From the NCBI RefSeq assembly GCF_963675165.1, contig NC_087383.1:1093399-1157398 (forward strand): a DNA stretch of 64,000 nt, written 5' to 3'. The number at the start of each line of letters is the position of its first letter. Position 1 is the stretch's first letter. Under the pieces are notes generated by a model. That model was not told the DNA's origin. It ran no database searches and saw only the letters and a program-made list of their open reading frames with translations. This stretch comes from Halichondria panicea (Eukaryota > Porifera > Demospongiae > Suberitida > Halichondriidae). Shown in pieces: positions 29,724-40,651 of this stretch. Position numbers and translations under genes: made by a program.

Positions 29724-31497
29724 AGGAGGTACGACAGGCAGCGGTGCAGCTCTAGTAATTAGTCTTTGATGATTGAACACTAATTATCCGCCCACGCCCG
29801 CCCACATCGTGTGTTATTGCTGAGTGTAATCAGAGGCTAATTGCTTGAGTTTCACCGCACCTGTCGGACCTCCTCTGGTGTGTGTGTGTATACGAGCGGT
29901 GGAGTAGAATGGATAGATAGATATCAGCATAAAATCAGTAATTTGTATTCCATTGAATACTACTGTATACCTTTACAAGAGATGCTTCTTTGTCAGGCAA
30001 TTTCCTACAGTATCTTATGACCTTGGAAACATCAGTCTGCAAACAATAAATGACAATTAACACAGAGAGAAAGAGGGCAGGCATTTAATTTCCTCACCTG
30101 TAAGAGAGCTTCTTTGGCCCAGAGCATGTTGCTAGGAGTGTGGTAGCTAGGTAAATGTGAAGGTATCACTGGAAAAGACTTGTCAGTAGTCTGTGGTTTT
30201 GTTTGACGTGGGTCAGACGCTGCAGCTGTCTTTGGTCCGAGGTAGGGGAAAGGCCCTAGCCAGGGGAGGTCAGAGCTTGGGTGAAACACACAAAGGACAA
30301 GATTGGATTTCTTAGCAGTTGATGTTTGTGAGAATAGTAGACCGTACCAGTCATCACTGCAGTGGGGTACATGTACGTAGAGGGAGGCAATAAAGGTTGA
30401 CAAAAAACGAAGAAATAGTTGTATAATTATTATTTCACCCCTAAAATGCATATCCCAAAAACAACTACATGAATAGTGAATAATAATAAGTCATACACAC
30501 AAACTCTACTTGTGCAAACTCACTCTAATTTGAGCAGTGCGGCTTTAGTTTCACATTTCAGTCCACCATGGAGCAGGACTCTAAACGAAGGTTTCTGACT
30601 CTCCTCCGACTGTTGTTGAGGTTTTTCTTGGCCCAACTCAAAAGACTCACTGAGTGTGACTGGATCGAGTACGAAATGTCTTGAGTAATGAGGGGGGGCG
30701 GGAATTGCACTGATGTCGATAAACCCACACACTTTCATTTCACTGGGGTACGATAAATCGCGGAGGCTGCTCTCAAGAGGTGGAAACGTCTGGTCGACGG
30801 AAACAGAGAGGTTAAAATTCGTCTGCAGCATGTGTGGGGAGGGGGTTAAGCCAACAGGGACACTCAAATGACCACATTTGATACAAGTCGTGAACGGTAA
30901 AAAGCATTTTCTAACTAGTCGAGTAACTGCATCTTTCACACCGTCTTCGCACAGGTCATCATTTGGTAGGTAAACATCCGCTCTAGATATACCGACCGTT
31001 TCACACAGTCTTTCAATTCCACCTCTTCTAGCCGGTGATGTCATCTCACTCTTTGACGCTACACACACAACACTAATCTGACAAGGAAACGGAGTGAAGA
31101 ACGAGTGTTTAGAACGTCTAGCCGAATCCTGATGCCTCACGCCAGGGGAGCCGTCTGTCACCACGACAACTTGACAGGGGGCAAAAGAGCCCCATTCGTT
31201 AACAATGACATCCACCATTATGCACAGTGCAGAGTGCAAATCGGTTCGATCTTGAATAGACACTTCGTCGAGTTTCGTCTTTAGCGTTTCGTAATCGCGA
31301 GTAAACGGCACAACAATGTCACAGCTGGAGGAGAAGGTTAAGAGAGAGGTGTACTCTAGGGGGTAGTACTGGGCAAGGTAGTCGAAGAACCACGACACTC
31401 CTTGGCGAGCTAGTTTCAGTCTTGATGGAGAGCTCTCTTCTGAGGATACAGGCCTCATCATTGATAGGGAGCAGTCCACAAGAAACACAGTAGGCAT
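29384..31497 (-). CDS. INTS14: Integrator complex subunit 14 (VWA9)
   Basis: Four exons on the minus strand, 31497-30524, 30356-30098, 30036-29971 and 29584-29384, give 499 residues (human 518). The N-terminal VWA domain starts [18 protein letters not shown], with the MIDAS motif D8-x-S10-x-S12 intact and [12 protein letters not shown] further on. Then follow [17 protein letters not shown], a LLHGGLK segment, [19 protein letters not shown] and a helical C-terminus ([21 protein letters not shown]). INTS14 forms a module with INTS13 and INTS10 in the Integrator complex, which cuts nascent RNA Pol II transcripts. Intron 3 is full of GT repeats. It is downstream of ABHD17 on the same strand, with a gap of 285 bp. 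Confidence 0.92.
29586..29730. repeat. (GT)n microsatellites in INTS14 intron 3
   Basis: Runs of about 58 bp at 29587-29644 and 27 bp at 29692-29720 are separated by GGAGG repeats. The first run directly abuts the acceptor CAG of the last exon on the minus strand, so its polypyrimidine tract is a (CA)n stretch. Confidence 0.9.
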
Positions 31498-31782
31498 TAT
31501 GTATCAATGGCGGCGACAGTTTATCTACCAAAGGACAAAAGATCAGTGAGATAAGAACCATATCGCATGGCGAATTCTAATCCTCCACCCAACCAGCCCC
31601 ACCCACCCACAATCGGATTCACACACAGTGTAAGTGATTAAAACACAAGGAGCTAGATTTTTTTGTGCTGATTACAAGCAAAAACAAAAGGAAAAACACA
31701 TTAATGAGATGAGACACATGCAATAGCATACTTGATAACTACACACTATACAGTGCATGGAGAATAGAAATTGAAACTGAAT

Positions 31783-33780
31783 TTAACTAGACGACGACGA
31801 CGACAACATCTCAACGTTAACGAATCTCCTAATTCTATCCATGTATTGTCCGTACAGCTCGATGTCGTTATGCCCTGCCCCCTCCACCCAGAGGGGCTCG
31901 ACTGTGTTCGGGGCTGCCTCGTGAATTGCCAGGCCGTGGGAGAAATCAATGACCTCATCGTCACTGCCATGGATGACCAGAACCTTGGAGTTCACTCGTC
32001 TCACCTTGTCAATGCTGCACAGGGAGAGAGAGAGAGAGTAGGGTGACTTAACATGACAGAAATATATTGGGTCAACTTTGTGTTGCTCAACTAGTTCTTT
32101 CACAACACAGCCAGCTTGCCCCACCAACAAGAGCTTAGTCTAAGTTCGGAGAGATTCGCCAGGAATTTTAATGTAATGTTATACACAGATGAATGATAAT
32201 ATAATTATAGGACATGTTTAAATTATGAAATATGCAGGAGCTTCAACAAACACTGCACTTAATTCAGTGTTCTATTCTTAACCTTTGCCCAAGAATCTAG
32301 GCATGGTAATGCAACCAAGTGGCAAAGTACTAATTACTACAAAGGTGACACGGAACACCTGCCAACTTGTGACATCACACTAAATATAGTATATGTACTG
32401 GATATGACACTCATACCAACATAAACCCAAGGCATGTCCTTTCATCATGACCTATTACATTCCGATCATGGCTAGAGCCTAAGGCGTTCCAGTAAACATA
32501 CACACATAATTATTGCACTGCACACAAACCAGCTAACAAGTGTATACCAACACACACAATATACTGAGAGAACACTAGCAATACTTGAATGGACAGTTTA
32601 CAAAAGAACACGTGGGAATGACATGGTCAATAATCTAAGCTCTCCTACATACATTTGGAATGTTTGTACAATGATGTAGGTGGTATTGAGTGTCAGGGAA
32701 TAGACCTCACACACAATTAATCTCACTGACTAACAAACACAGTACTAGCATCTCTTTTGACATTTAGTGTACATGTATTTTCTACGGCTTATACATCTCA
32801 AATCGAAAGTTTTTGTTTCCAATACAGTACTAATAATATATTTATACATGTAAGTATTACAAGCTAGTAATCAACTACCGTCTACAGATGCAGATGCCAT
32901 ATTTATTATAATTATAGGAAGAGCCACACAGTGCATGCGATACATGCCACCTGCTACACACATTCGTTTAATTAAATAATGGGGAACAATTTCCATTACC
33001 ATCCTAAAAAACATGTTTGCAACATCAAACCGACATATGTAACAATGCTGTTAATCAACATGTGTACAAAACACTGGCACACAACAATGGGATATAATTA
33101 TACAAACAAGACTGATATAGAGAGAAGACTTACTTTGGGAAAGGGTCAAAGAACCAGGTCCTCTGAGTGTCAGGGAAGGCCACCCTCATTCCAGACATTA
33201 ACGGAGAATGGAGAATCACTCCGCCCACCTCATACTTTGTACCCAAGTCAATAGCGGCCACCGTCCCAATGCTCTGTCCGTACAATATGACCTTGTTTGG
33301 AGGTACGTTGTACTTGTCCCTGAGAACCCTCCAAGCCGCTTCAGCGTCAGCATACACGTTCTTCTCTGAAGGTTTCCCCGTGCTTATCCCGTAGCCGGAA
33401 TAGTCGAACGCAAACACATTACAATCTATTCTTGACCCGAGTGCTACGAAAAAACTCGACATCTGACCCAGATCAACTGCATTACCGTGTGTGAAGAGTA
33501 AGGTGAATTTCGGGTTGGAGGTGTTTTTCACGTACATACATCCAATTGTGTTGCGTCGGCTAGTTTGAGTCGTGAAAATGTCAATGCCTTCGAGTTCACT
33601 GTGTGTGTACTGCCATTCTGAACGATCAGTGAGGTGTAGAGTGCACGATCCATCTTGATCCTTGTCCACAGAGTAAGTAGGCGGGTCAGGCGGGAGAAAT
33701 GCTAGCTTGGCTGCTATTCTTGACGGTAGTGGAGGACAGCAAAACAGATAGCAAAGTTCTGGGACTGAGAGGCCGTTCAT
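31783..33780 (-). CDS. ABHD17: ABHD17-type protein depalmitoylase
   Basis: Two exons on the minus strand, 33780-33134 and 32014-31783, give 292 residues (human ABHD17B has 288). The N-terminus [20 protein letters not shown] has the palmitoylated cysteine cluster that anchors the family to membranes. The alpha/beta-hydrolase catalytic triad is visible: S170 in YGQSIGT, D235 in GSDDEVID and H264 in GAGHND. The oxyanion-side motif is [16 protein letters not shown]17 enzymes remove palmitate from N-Ras and PSD-95. The C-terminus ends in six serines encoded by an imperfect GAC/GTC repeat. The single intron of 1.1 kb holds nothing recognisable. It is head-to-head with the LRR gene. Confidence 0.93.
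32015..33133. other. ABHD17 intron
   Basis: I see no gene, RNA gene or clear repeat in this 1.1-kb AT-rich intron. The ORFs within it are short and have no codon pattern. Confidence 0.5.
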
Positions 33781-34083
33781 AGTTCATACAGTCTCTATCC
33801 AGAGAGTCACAATCTTGAGCTTGATAGTAGAACTTCGAATGGGCAACAACAAAACCCTACAATGAACTAAGACTAGCAGAGAATAGTGATTCGAGTTGCA
33901 GTAACCAGTATTACCAGCTAGCTCTGTAGCTAGCTTGTTGATCTCAGGAAGTTGCTTATCTACCGACCACGCCTCCTGTTTATCCCAGTCACGCCCCTCT
34001 TTAAAAGGTGGGCGTGTTGGTTTGGAGGATAGCAAGCAAATGGTGTGGATCTGAGCTCCTAAAATGATACCAAAGCTTCAGTA
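33781..34083. promoter_or_regulatory. Head-to-head promoter, ABHD17 / LRR gene
   Basis: This region of 303 bp between two divergent ATGs contains CACGCC and GGGCGTG boxes in both orientations at 33967-34018, as in shared GC-box promoters. Confidence 0.4.
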
Positions 34084-34851
34084 ATGACTGCAGAAGGTAC
34101 ACAGCTGGAGAAAATCCTGGAAACATCATCCAAGAGCAAGAGTACAGTTCTCAATCTGAGCCACAGGAGTATGAAAATCATCCCAGCTCAAATCTCCACC
34201 CTTGATCATGTGCAAGTACTCTTACTCAATAATAACAGCATTATCATGCCACCAGAAGAGATTACACACCTCAAGAACCTTGTGCATTTGTCACTAGAAT
34301 GCAATCAATTGACACTGTTACCGTCTGATCTACACAAACTCTCTACGACATTAACATTCTTGAATCTGAGTCACAATCCGCTAACTTTCTTACCTCCCTA
34401 TGTCTCCAAGATGGTCAATTTAAAGGAGCTGTGGTTAGAAGATATTGGACTATCAAGTTTACCAAATGAATTTTTGACGTTAATTCAGCTTCAAAGGCTC
34501 TCGTTGAAAGGCAATGATTTGTTTGAGATTAATACAGATACTTTGAATCGACTAAGCAACCTACAGTGGTTGTCTTTGGCTAAGAATCAGTTGCAAAGTA
34601 TTGATACACTTCATTTAAAGAGCTTGACAGTGCTGAGTCTGGCAGAAAATCAATTCATTTCGTTTGCAAGTGCTCTACCATTCAAATGTACTGCTTTGGA
34701 GTATGTAGACCTTCATCAGAATAAAATATCATCTTTGCTACCTGAAGACATTACTGCGTTATCTCATTCTTGTTTATCAAAGATAGATCTAAGAAACAAT
34801 GTAATCATAGACAATTCCTCATTATTATCATTGAAAGTTATTATTTTATAG
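34084..34851 (+). CDS. Leucine-rich repeat protein
   Basis: This single-exon ORF codes for 255 residues. It has about eight LRRs of the type LxxLxLxxNxLxxLPxx, for example VLNLSHRSMKIIPAQI, HLSLECNQLTLLPSDL, FLNLSHNPLTFLPPYV, RLSLKGNDLFEI and YVDLHQNKISSL. There is no signal peptide or membrane segment, so it is probably cytoplasmic, of the Ras-group/SHOC2-like LRR style. No catalytic domain or cap is seen. I cannot name an ortholog. It is convergent with AF9/ENL, with a gap of 278 bp. Confidence 0.85.
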   Translation: MTAEGTQLEKILETSSKSKSTVLNLSHRSMKIIPAQISTLDHVQVLLLNNNSIIMPPEEITHLKNLVHLSLECNQLTLLPSDLHKLSTTLTFLNLSHNPLTFLPPYVSKMVNLKELWLEDIGLSSLPNEFLTLIQLQRLSLKGNDLFEINTDTLNRLSNLQWLSLAKNQLQSIDTLHLKSLTVLSLAENQFISFASALPFKCTALEYVDLHQNKISSLLPEDITALSHSCLSKIDLRNNVIIDNSSLLSLKVIIL

Positions 34852-35129
34852 TTGTACAGTCAAACAAGAACGTGTCAAGTAACAATAAAATAGAATTGAC
34901 AGACATACATACAAGCATATGTACAAGAAAATAACACGACATGACATTGTGTATATAAATTAATAGTACGGTGTGAATGGATTAGAGCGTTAGTGGTGAA
35001 TGGAATACGTATAGCAGGATAATCAAAAGTAAAAAAAGGAGAAATGTGTAACTAATAATAGAGATCTAAATCATGACGGGTACAACCTACAGCAGTACTC
35101 TACCAATATAGACAAATCTCTCTTAAAAT

Positions 35130-36349
35130 CTAACTTGTGGGTTCAACGAATTTCCGTAGCTTGTCCAGAGTGTCATTGTCTAGTTTACACAAATCAAAGT
35201 CGAACGTGGATGCTGTGAGGTTATATAGCCCTGTCTGTTCAATGATGTTCACAATCTCCTGTAACTGTGTTGGGTCCTGCAGAGAATTAAGTCGCTTGTG
35301 CAGTCGCTTGAGCTCAAAAGTGTTCCAAGTGTTTGAGGTCTGCTTCTTGCCGCCGCTTTTCTTTGTCGCCACGACACCGTCATCTCCCCCACTCTCGCTC
35401 TCACTACTGGAATCAACGTCACTCGATTCACTACTACTCGAACCAGCCGGCTTTTTCTTTGGTTTGTCCTTCCTTCGTTTCTTTGGAGCGTTGCTTTCCA
35501 GTTCTTCGCCGGATCTCTTTTTTTGCAGAAATGCTGGTTGGCTAGGAGGCGGCTTCTTCTCGACAACTGCTGGAGGACCACCGCTCACAACACCGCCAGA
35601 ATCCACTAGTTTTTGTCTGAATTCCTCGGAAGGGTTTTGAAAAGTAAGACATTCGCTCCTGATCTGACTGATAGGAGGGTCGTTGAGATTGGGCAAGAGG
35701 AGATCGTATTCGAATCTCACTTTCTTTGGCTCGTCCTTGTTTCGGAAGTGGACTTCAACGGGCAACATAAAGCTTCCGTAGCCAGACTCAGACACATGAT
35801 AAGGAGGTTCTTTATAAACTGCACAGGGATTGTGAAAATAAATTATGTGTAAAAATAATGAATAAACAAACTGAAAAAGGCACAAACACAGTGTAGAAGT
35901 CAATGCGTAAACATAGAACAAGGTGCAACAACTTTTACTTTCAAAATTATACCTCGCTTAGGCTTTGGAAAGCTCTCGTGCAAATGAAAAACGACTTTCT
36001 CGACAAAGTGTTTTATTTCTTGCCCATCCTCGCCCCTGACGACCACCGTCCAATCGTGCGTAAAACCCTCTTGAGTCGGTCGCTTCCTCCACTGGGCAGA
36101 GTGACCCAACACTAGCTTAATTTGAACAGACTGCAATGGGCGGATAAAAACATGTAACAGAACAGAACATGAATTTAATTAACACACATCATACACACTA
36201 ACATTTCCAATAATTATGTTGGCCTGACGAAAACAACAAAATACTAAATATAATCCCTGCACCAAATGCAACTTATAATACATATAGAAATCTCATATTG
36301 TATGACTTTAGCAGCTTTAATAGGTATCATTTCTCACCTGGGCAGCCAT
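35130..36349 (-). CDS. MLLT1/MLLT3: AF9/ENL YEATS-domain protein of the super elongation complex
   Basis: Three exons on the minus strand, 36349-36338 (only MAAQ), 36130-35953 and 35818-35130, give 292 residues, against about 560 for human AF9/ENL. The YEATS domain (about 5-140) reads [31 protein letters not shown] and [12 protein letters not shown]27, S57, F58, G76 and Y77 stand where AF9 has its acyl-lysine cage (F28, S58, F59, G77, Y78). A basic and serine/aspartate-rich linker ([27 protein letters not shown]) follows. The C-terminal AHD is [19 protein letters not shown] to [10 protein letters not shown], which binds AF4, DOT1L or CBX8 in vertebrates. The protein reads acylated histones and promotes Pol II elongation. 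The short linker is the main difference from vertebrates. Confidence 0.92.
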
Positions 36350-36676
36350 CTTGATAAAAAGGGTATTTGTCGAGAGAGTAGATGACTTTTAGGCTTTTTT
36401 CTTGTACTTTTGCTTTTTTAAATAGAACTTTCCTCCGTAGGATACTAAACTATGACGCTAGCTTATGTTGCGAGGAGTTTCAGAGAGCTGTCAAAGTTAT
36501 CAAAAGTTACAACTTGGCCGCCATTTTAGAGAAATCCGTTTCTTCCGAGTATCCGGAGTAATAAGAACTCAGTATACTAAGCATCAATTTTTCATTACAT
36601 CATTGCAGAAACAATGAATACAATTAAAATAATTATAAGTGACCACCAGGTTGCATTTCATGCAAATGCATACACA

Positions 36677-39600
36677 TTAGGGATATGGTATAATGAAAAA
36701 TTGTTCACTTATATCTACAGAATTCTGCACACACTCTGCCGAAACAAGGGCAGCCAGATGAGCCTTTTTGGAAATCTCTTCAATAAAACGCATCCTTTCC
36801 TATATTTGAGTGAAACAAAATGCAATTAGACGACTTGCTACTATCGTTCATTTACCTTTTCCTGGCTATCATCCGCCCATATCTGTTTTGGAAATTTGTT
36901 GAGAGAGAGAAGAGGATAAATCTTCTGCAGTAGAACACATTCAAGTTGCTCTGTCTTATACTTCAAATTAGTCTGCAGCCAAAAACAAAACGTAAACCAG
37001 CATAATTTATTAATGAAACAATATACAATACCTTATCAGCTCTTTTAGCTAGTCTCATTCTTTCACTGAAGAGTGCCTGTAAGTATTGAGACAAGTCAGT
37101 TCGTACTTGGTACACACTCGCATGAATAATTATGACTAAAATTTTCATACATTTTTGTTATATAGCCTAAACGCGGTAAACTATTTTTGTCTAGAAGTGG
37201 TTAGTACCGACCACCACCGACCAGTGTGGGCATACGTAACTATCCCTGACTTTTACATGATCACCCAACTCACCAGAGTAGCGTCAATAACATCAGGTTG
37301 GTCGATGGCCCACAGGAACACATTCAGAGAAGGCTTCGTTATGCAGGCTACAAGAAGAAACAAATAAACCACCATGTGTGTCTAGTCTCACGGGCCATAC
37401 GTACAAAGGGGAAGGTGTGCATCTAGTCTCGCTGTATTATACAGTAACTGTACGGAACTAAATATATACTTGCATAAGCATTTTCTACAACATTTGTAAA
37501 TGTACATGTACTTAATGCCTACGTACACTCTAACGGTAGCCCATGTCTGCCTCTTAAGAAGGCTACTCCCACAAGGTGCCTGAAAAAACCCAGTAGCTGT
37601 GCATACAGGGCACTGGTGACGATTCTCGGAGGGATGAGATCATAGACTGCCTTTCTTGCTCGGGGGACGTTCAAGAGACGGACGTACAAGCGAGGCGTCT
37701 GATTGGTGCGTAGTATCGCAGGAATAAACCCTCCAGAGGACTTGATATTCCTAGCTGGGTCTAATTCCACATCACTCTCAAAGGGGGTCCCACCGTGAAC
37801 CTTCAGTTCGTACGTTCTAAGGAGAGGATGTTATAGTACGATGTGAACAGCACTAGCTTCATCTTACTTGTTGGGTGTTGGATTTCCAGTTGCCTCGTAT
37901 AAAGGTAATGAGCTCCAGCCACAACTGATCTCGCCCACCTCCCCAGTTTTCTGTGAATAAAGTGACAAAAAGTACACAAATTAATAATCAAATAGTACAT
38001 GTAGCCTGTCCCTCCCTTTTCTACCTAGTTCACAAAGTGTACAACGATTCATGCACACTAAACAGTAACTGTAATTTACCTCTCTTTGGAAAGTCACTCC
38101 AAGCTCAAATAAAAGCTCTGAAAAGTGAACATAAAGTTGAATCATAAACATAACAAACAACTGAGAAGTGAAAAAAACACATTGAAACCAGTCGCTCTCA
38201 CCAATATTAGTATCCTCCGAGTTCATTCTGACCACACCTACAGGATGCAGCAAGCTGTCTGTGGAGCTCTGAGCCCTTGGGGAGAACTTCCAGCTCCTCT
38301 CCTCTGTGGGTAGCCAGACCGCCCTCACCGTGTGAATGTTGCTCAGAACCTGAGTGTGTGTGTGTGTGTGTATGGGCAGAGGGGCGGAGCTATAAGTATA
38401 AGCATTGGTCATTTTCACAACCGAAATTTTGAACAATGCACAAAATAGTTGTCTTGCTGAAAAAAATTTTGCCGTTTTGGGGATGACTTCCAGTAAGAAA
38501 TACCTCGAGATACATTAGAAAAACATTGCCAGGTATTAGAGTGCAACACTAAACGCACATCATTCTTGTTGAAGACAGCCACTCGTACATGTCGTGAGAG
38601 GACTTTGACCCCTTTACCAGGGAGGGGGATGCTCTTGGCGGCCAGCACTGAAAACTCCCGACTCACTTTAGTAGCCTTCGGTTGAAGCTACAAGGGAAAA
38701 ATCGATAAGAGTACTCTTGTGTGGACACACTTATTGTACCTGATCCTGCACAAAGTCCCAGTGCAAATCTTTGAAGGCCATTCCAGTGACTGACAATTTA
38801 GGAGTAGCAGATGTGGAGCAGAGATAGTTGCCTGTAGAGACACGTTTACCAATCAAATACGTCAACAGCTGAGGGTCTTACGAGAGCTGCTCAATAGTTT
38901 GGAGAGGGTGGAGTCCCTGAAGCCAGACGGTATAGCCCCCAGGGCATTCAGGACATCAGCCAGACTGGTCTGTGTGACGGTGGCCTTCAGTTTGGCCCAA
39001 AGATCTCGGCTATTTTTAGGGGCGATTGAAGTCCCACCTACTGGTGTGCAAAGATACGTACGTTAATGGTCAGGAGCAAATGTGGTCGATGGTATTTTAC
39101 CTGCAGGTGATGCTGCTCTGGCCGTTTTATCAGAAAATGGCAACCTCTATAGTTATAACATAAAAAATTATTATCATAGAGAATCATACATGTACTGTAT
39201 ATGTACAAAAAATAATCCAACCCAATGTGCATCGATCAATGATTGATACATATTGTGTTGAATTATTTTTTCCTGACGTGACATAATTATATACATGGTT
39301 TTTCATCTGGTTTATTACTGTTGTCGGTGTACTTCCCGATACTCGTTTTTTAGACAACTGTCCGCCTAATCCAACTGGCCGCCTAATCGCTGAGCTATAA
39401 TTATTGATCATTGATAAACCGAAAAACTTTTTGCTATTGACAGGAATCGAACTCGCAACCAACCGATCTATAAACAGAACGCCTTAACCACTTCGCCACC
39501 GTACAACCGTGGTGAATGGTACGATATTATTATGGTACACTATAAAGGGGGGGGGGGGGGGGGGGGAACAGTAGAGGCTACAAAAAATGCAAAATTTAAC

Positions 39601-40447
39601 TGAGAAAATGCACAATCTTTAACTCAACTCAAGACTGAAGTTATGAAAACAGGCCATGCTTTTCTTGGAGAATGGAGCTAATCTAATGAATTTTTATCTA
39701 CACACGTACGCATCATTAGAAGCATGTTTATATACCTGGACATAGTTGCTGGGAATGTAGCCCCTCTCTCCCAGTGCATTTTGAGCCAGAAGCCATCCAT
39801 CCACAAAGCTGCATAAAATTCAGACTCAAAACCACCTTCTAAACTTTCAGAAAATCAGAAAATCGTTGAATTTGGACAATCAGAACTTTAGTTACAGAGC
39901 CGATTCTAGTAAATGAAAGGGGACTCCCTTTCTTTCCTACTCAAATTATGAAAAGAAGTTACAAAAATGCATTCATACCTTGTTTCCATGATGACGAGTA
40001 TCTCCCTGTCCTTGAAGCCAAGGTCTTTATCCTCAATGGCCACAAAGTCACTAAGTGCCTGCACCTCGCACAGCACTCTGGTACTACTCTCACTACTGCA
40101 GCTGTCCTCATACGGTGTAGCATTTCTTAGCCTGAATGGAGGGATGGAGGAGTGGAGGAATAAAATGGAGCACGACTAGTATAGTACCACTCACAGGTAT
40201 TCTTCGTCCTCGTCCTCTAACTCCTCATCGTCACTATAGGCACCACCCTCTTCAGTATCTACTGGCTCCTCCCTACACAAATACATACACCATACTTATA
40301 AATAGATAGACTTCATTTGTCTTGCATTGAAAGGTTGCCTGCTAGCTACCTCAGGCTGAGATCTTCCAACTGCTTTCTTTGGTGAGTGGAGACCAACTGG
40401 GAGAGCTTTGAGCCAGCACTTCTACTGTCAGCAGGCCAACCAGACAT
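36677..40447 (-). CDS. NPHP1: Nephrocystin-1
   Basis: Sixteen exons on the minus strand: 40447-40350, 40272-40195, 40131-39979, 39808-39736, 39146-39101, 39040-38882, 38831-38740, 38687-38559, 38349-38202, 38117-38080, 37950-37868, 37816-37527, 37347-37274, 37076-37032, 36972-36856 and 36799-36677. They join in frame to about 581 residues (human about 730). An acidic stretch (DDEELEDEDEEY) precedes an SH3 domain at about 75-135 (VLCEVQALSDFVAIEDKDLG to GERGYIPSNYVQ). The nephrocystin homology region follows: LNALGAIPSGFR, KSIPLPGKGVKVLSRHVR, VLSNIHTVRAVW, YELKVHGGTPFE and IDQPDVIDA. NPHP1 works at the ciliary transition zone. The N-terminal coiled coil of vertebrate NPHP1 is not found; the start at 40447 is my choice and could lie further upstream. 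It is head-to-head with DHX34. Confidence 0.88.
39200..39505 (-). mobile_element. tRNA-related SINE candidate in NPHP1 intron 4
   Basis: On the minus strand, GGTGGCGAAGTGGTTAAGGC (39500-39481) matches a Pol III A box. GAGTTCGATTCC (about 39454-39443) matches a B box at normal spacing. The anticodon arm does not pair well, so this is more likely a tRNA-derived SINE head than a working tRNA. The tail border near 39200 is a guess. Confidence 0.5.
39547..39566 (+). repeat. G20 homopolymer
   Basis: There is an uninterrupted run of 20 G in NPHP1 intron 4 (C20 in the transcript). Its length may be uncertain in the assembly. Confidence 0.9.
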
Positions 40448-40651
40448 CTCAGTAGGACAGTCAGGAGGGGGGCAGAGTTTACTGTAGGTATCCAATGGAG
40501 AAGGGGTTTCCCCTCTACAGCAAGGGGAAATCCCATAGCACTCCACATGGCCTTGTAAAAGGTGTGTTCAGACTAGCTTTACAGTTTTAATAGCTCTGAG
40601 CCAGCTACGTCGCTGTCTTGCATTCCCTCAGCCGTGGATCAAGGGATCAGG
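40448..40651. promoter_or_regulatory. Head-to-head promoter, NPHP1 / DHX34
   Basis: Only 204 bp separate the chosen NPHP1 ATG from the DHX34 ATG at 40652. The first 100 bp are open in the NPHP1 frame, so the NPHP1 coding start could lie closer to DHX34. No TATA box is seen. Confidence 0.4.

Noticed and set aside
36856-36972. Apparent frameshift in the second-last NPHP1 exon near the GA run
   Set aside because: A careful recount of the CTCTCTCTC run showed that the exon has 117 bases and stays in frame through KFPKQIWADDSQEK.
39420-39505. Functional tRNA gene
   Set aside because: The A and B boxes are good, but the anticodon stem does not pair, so SINE is the better call.
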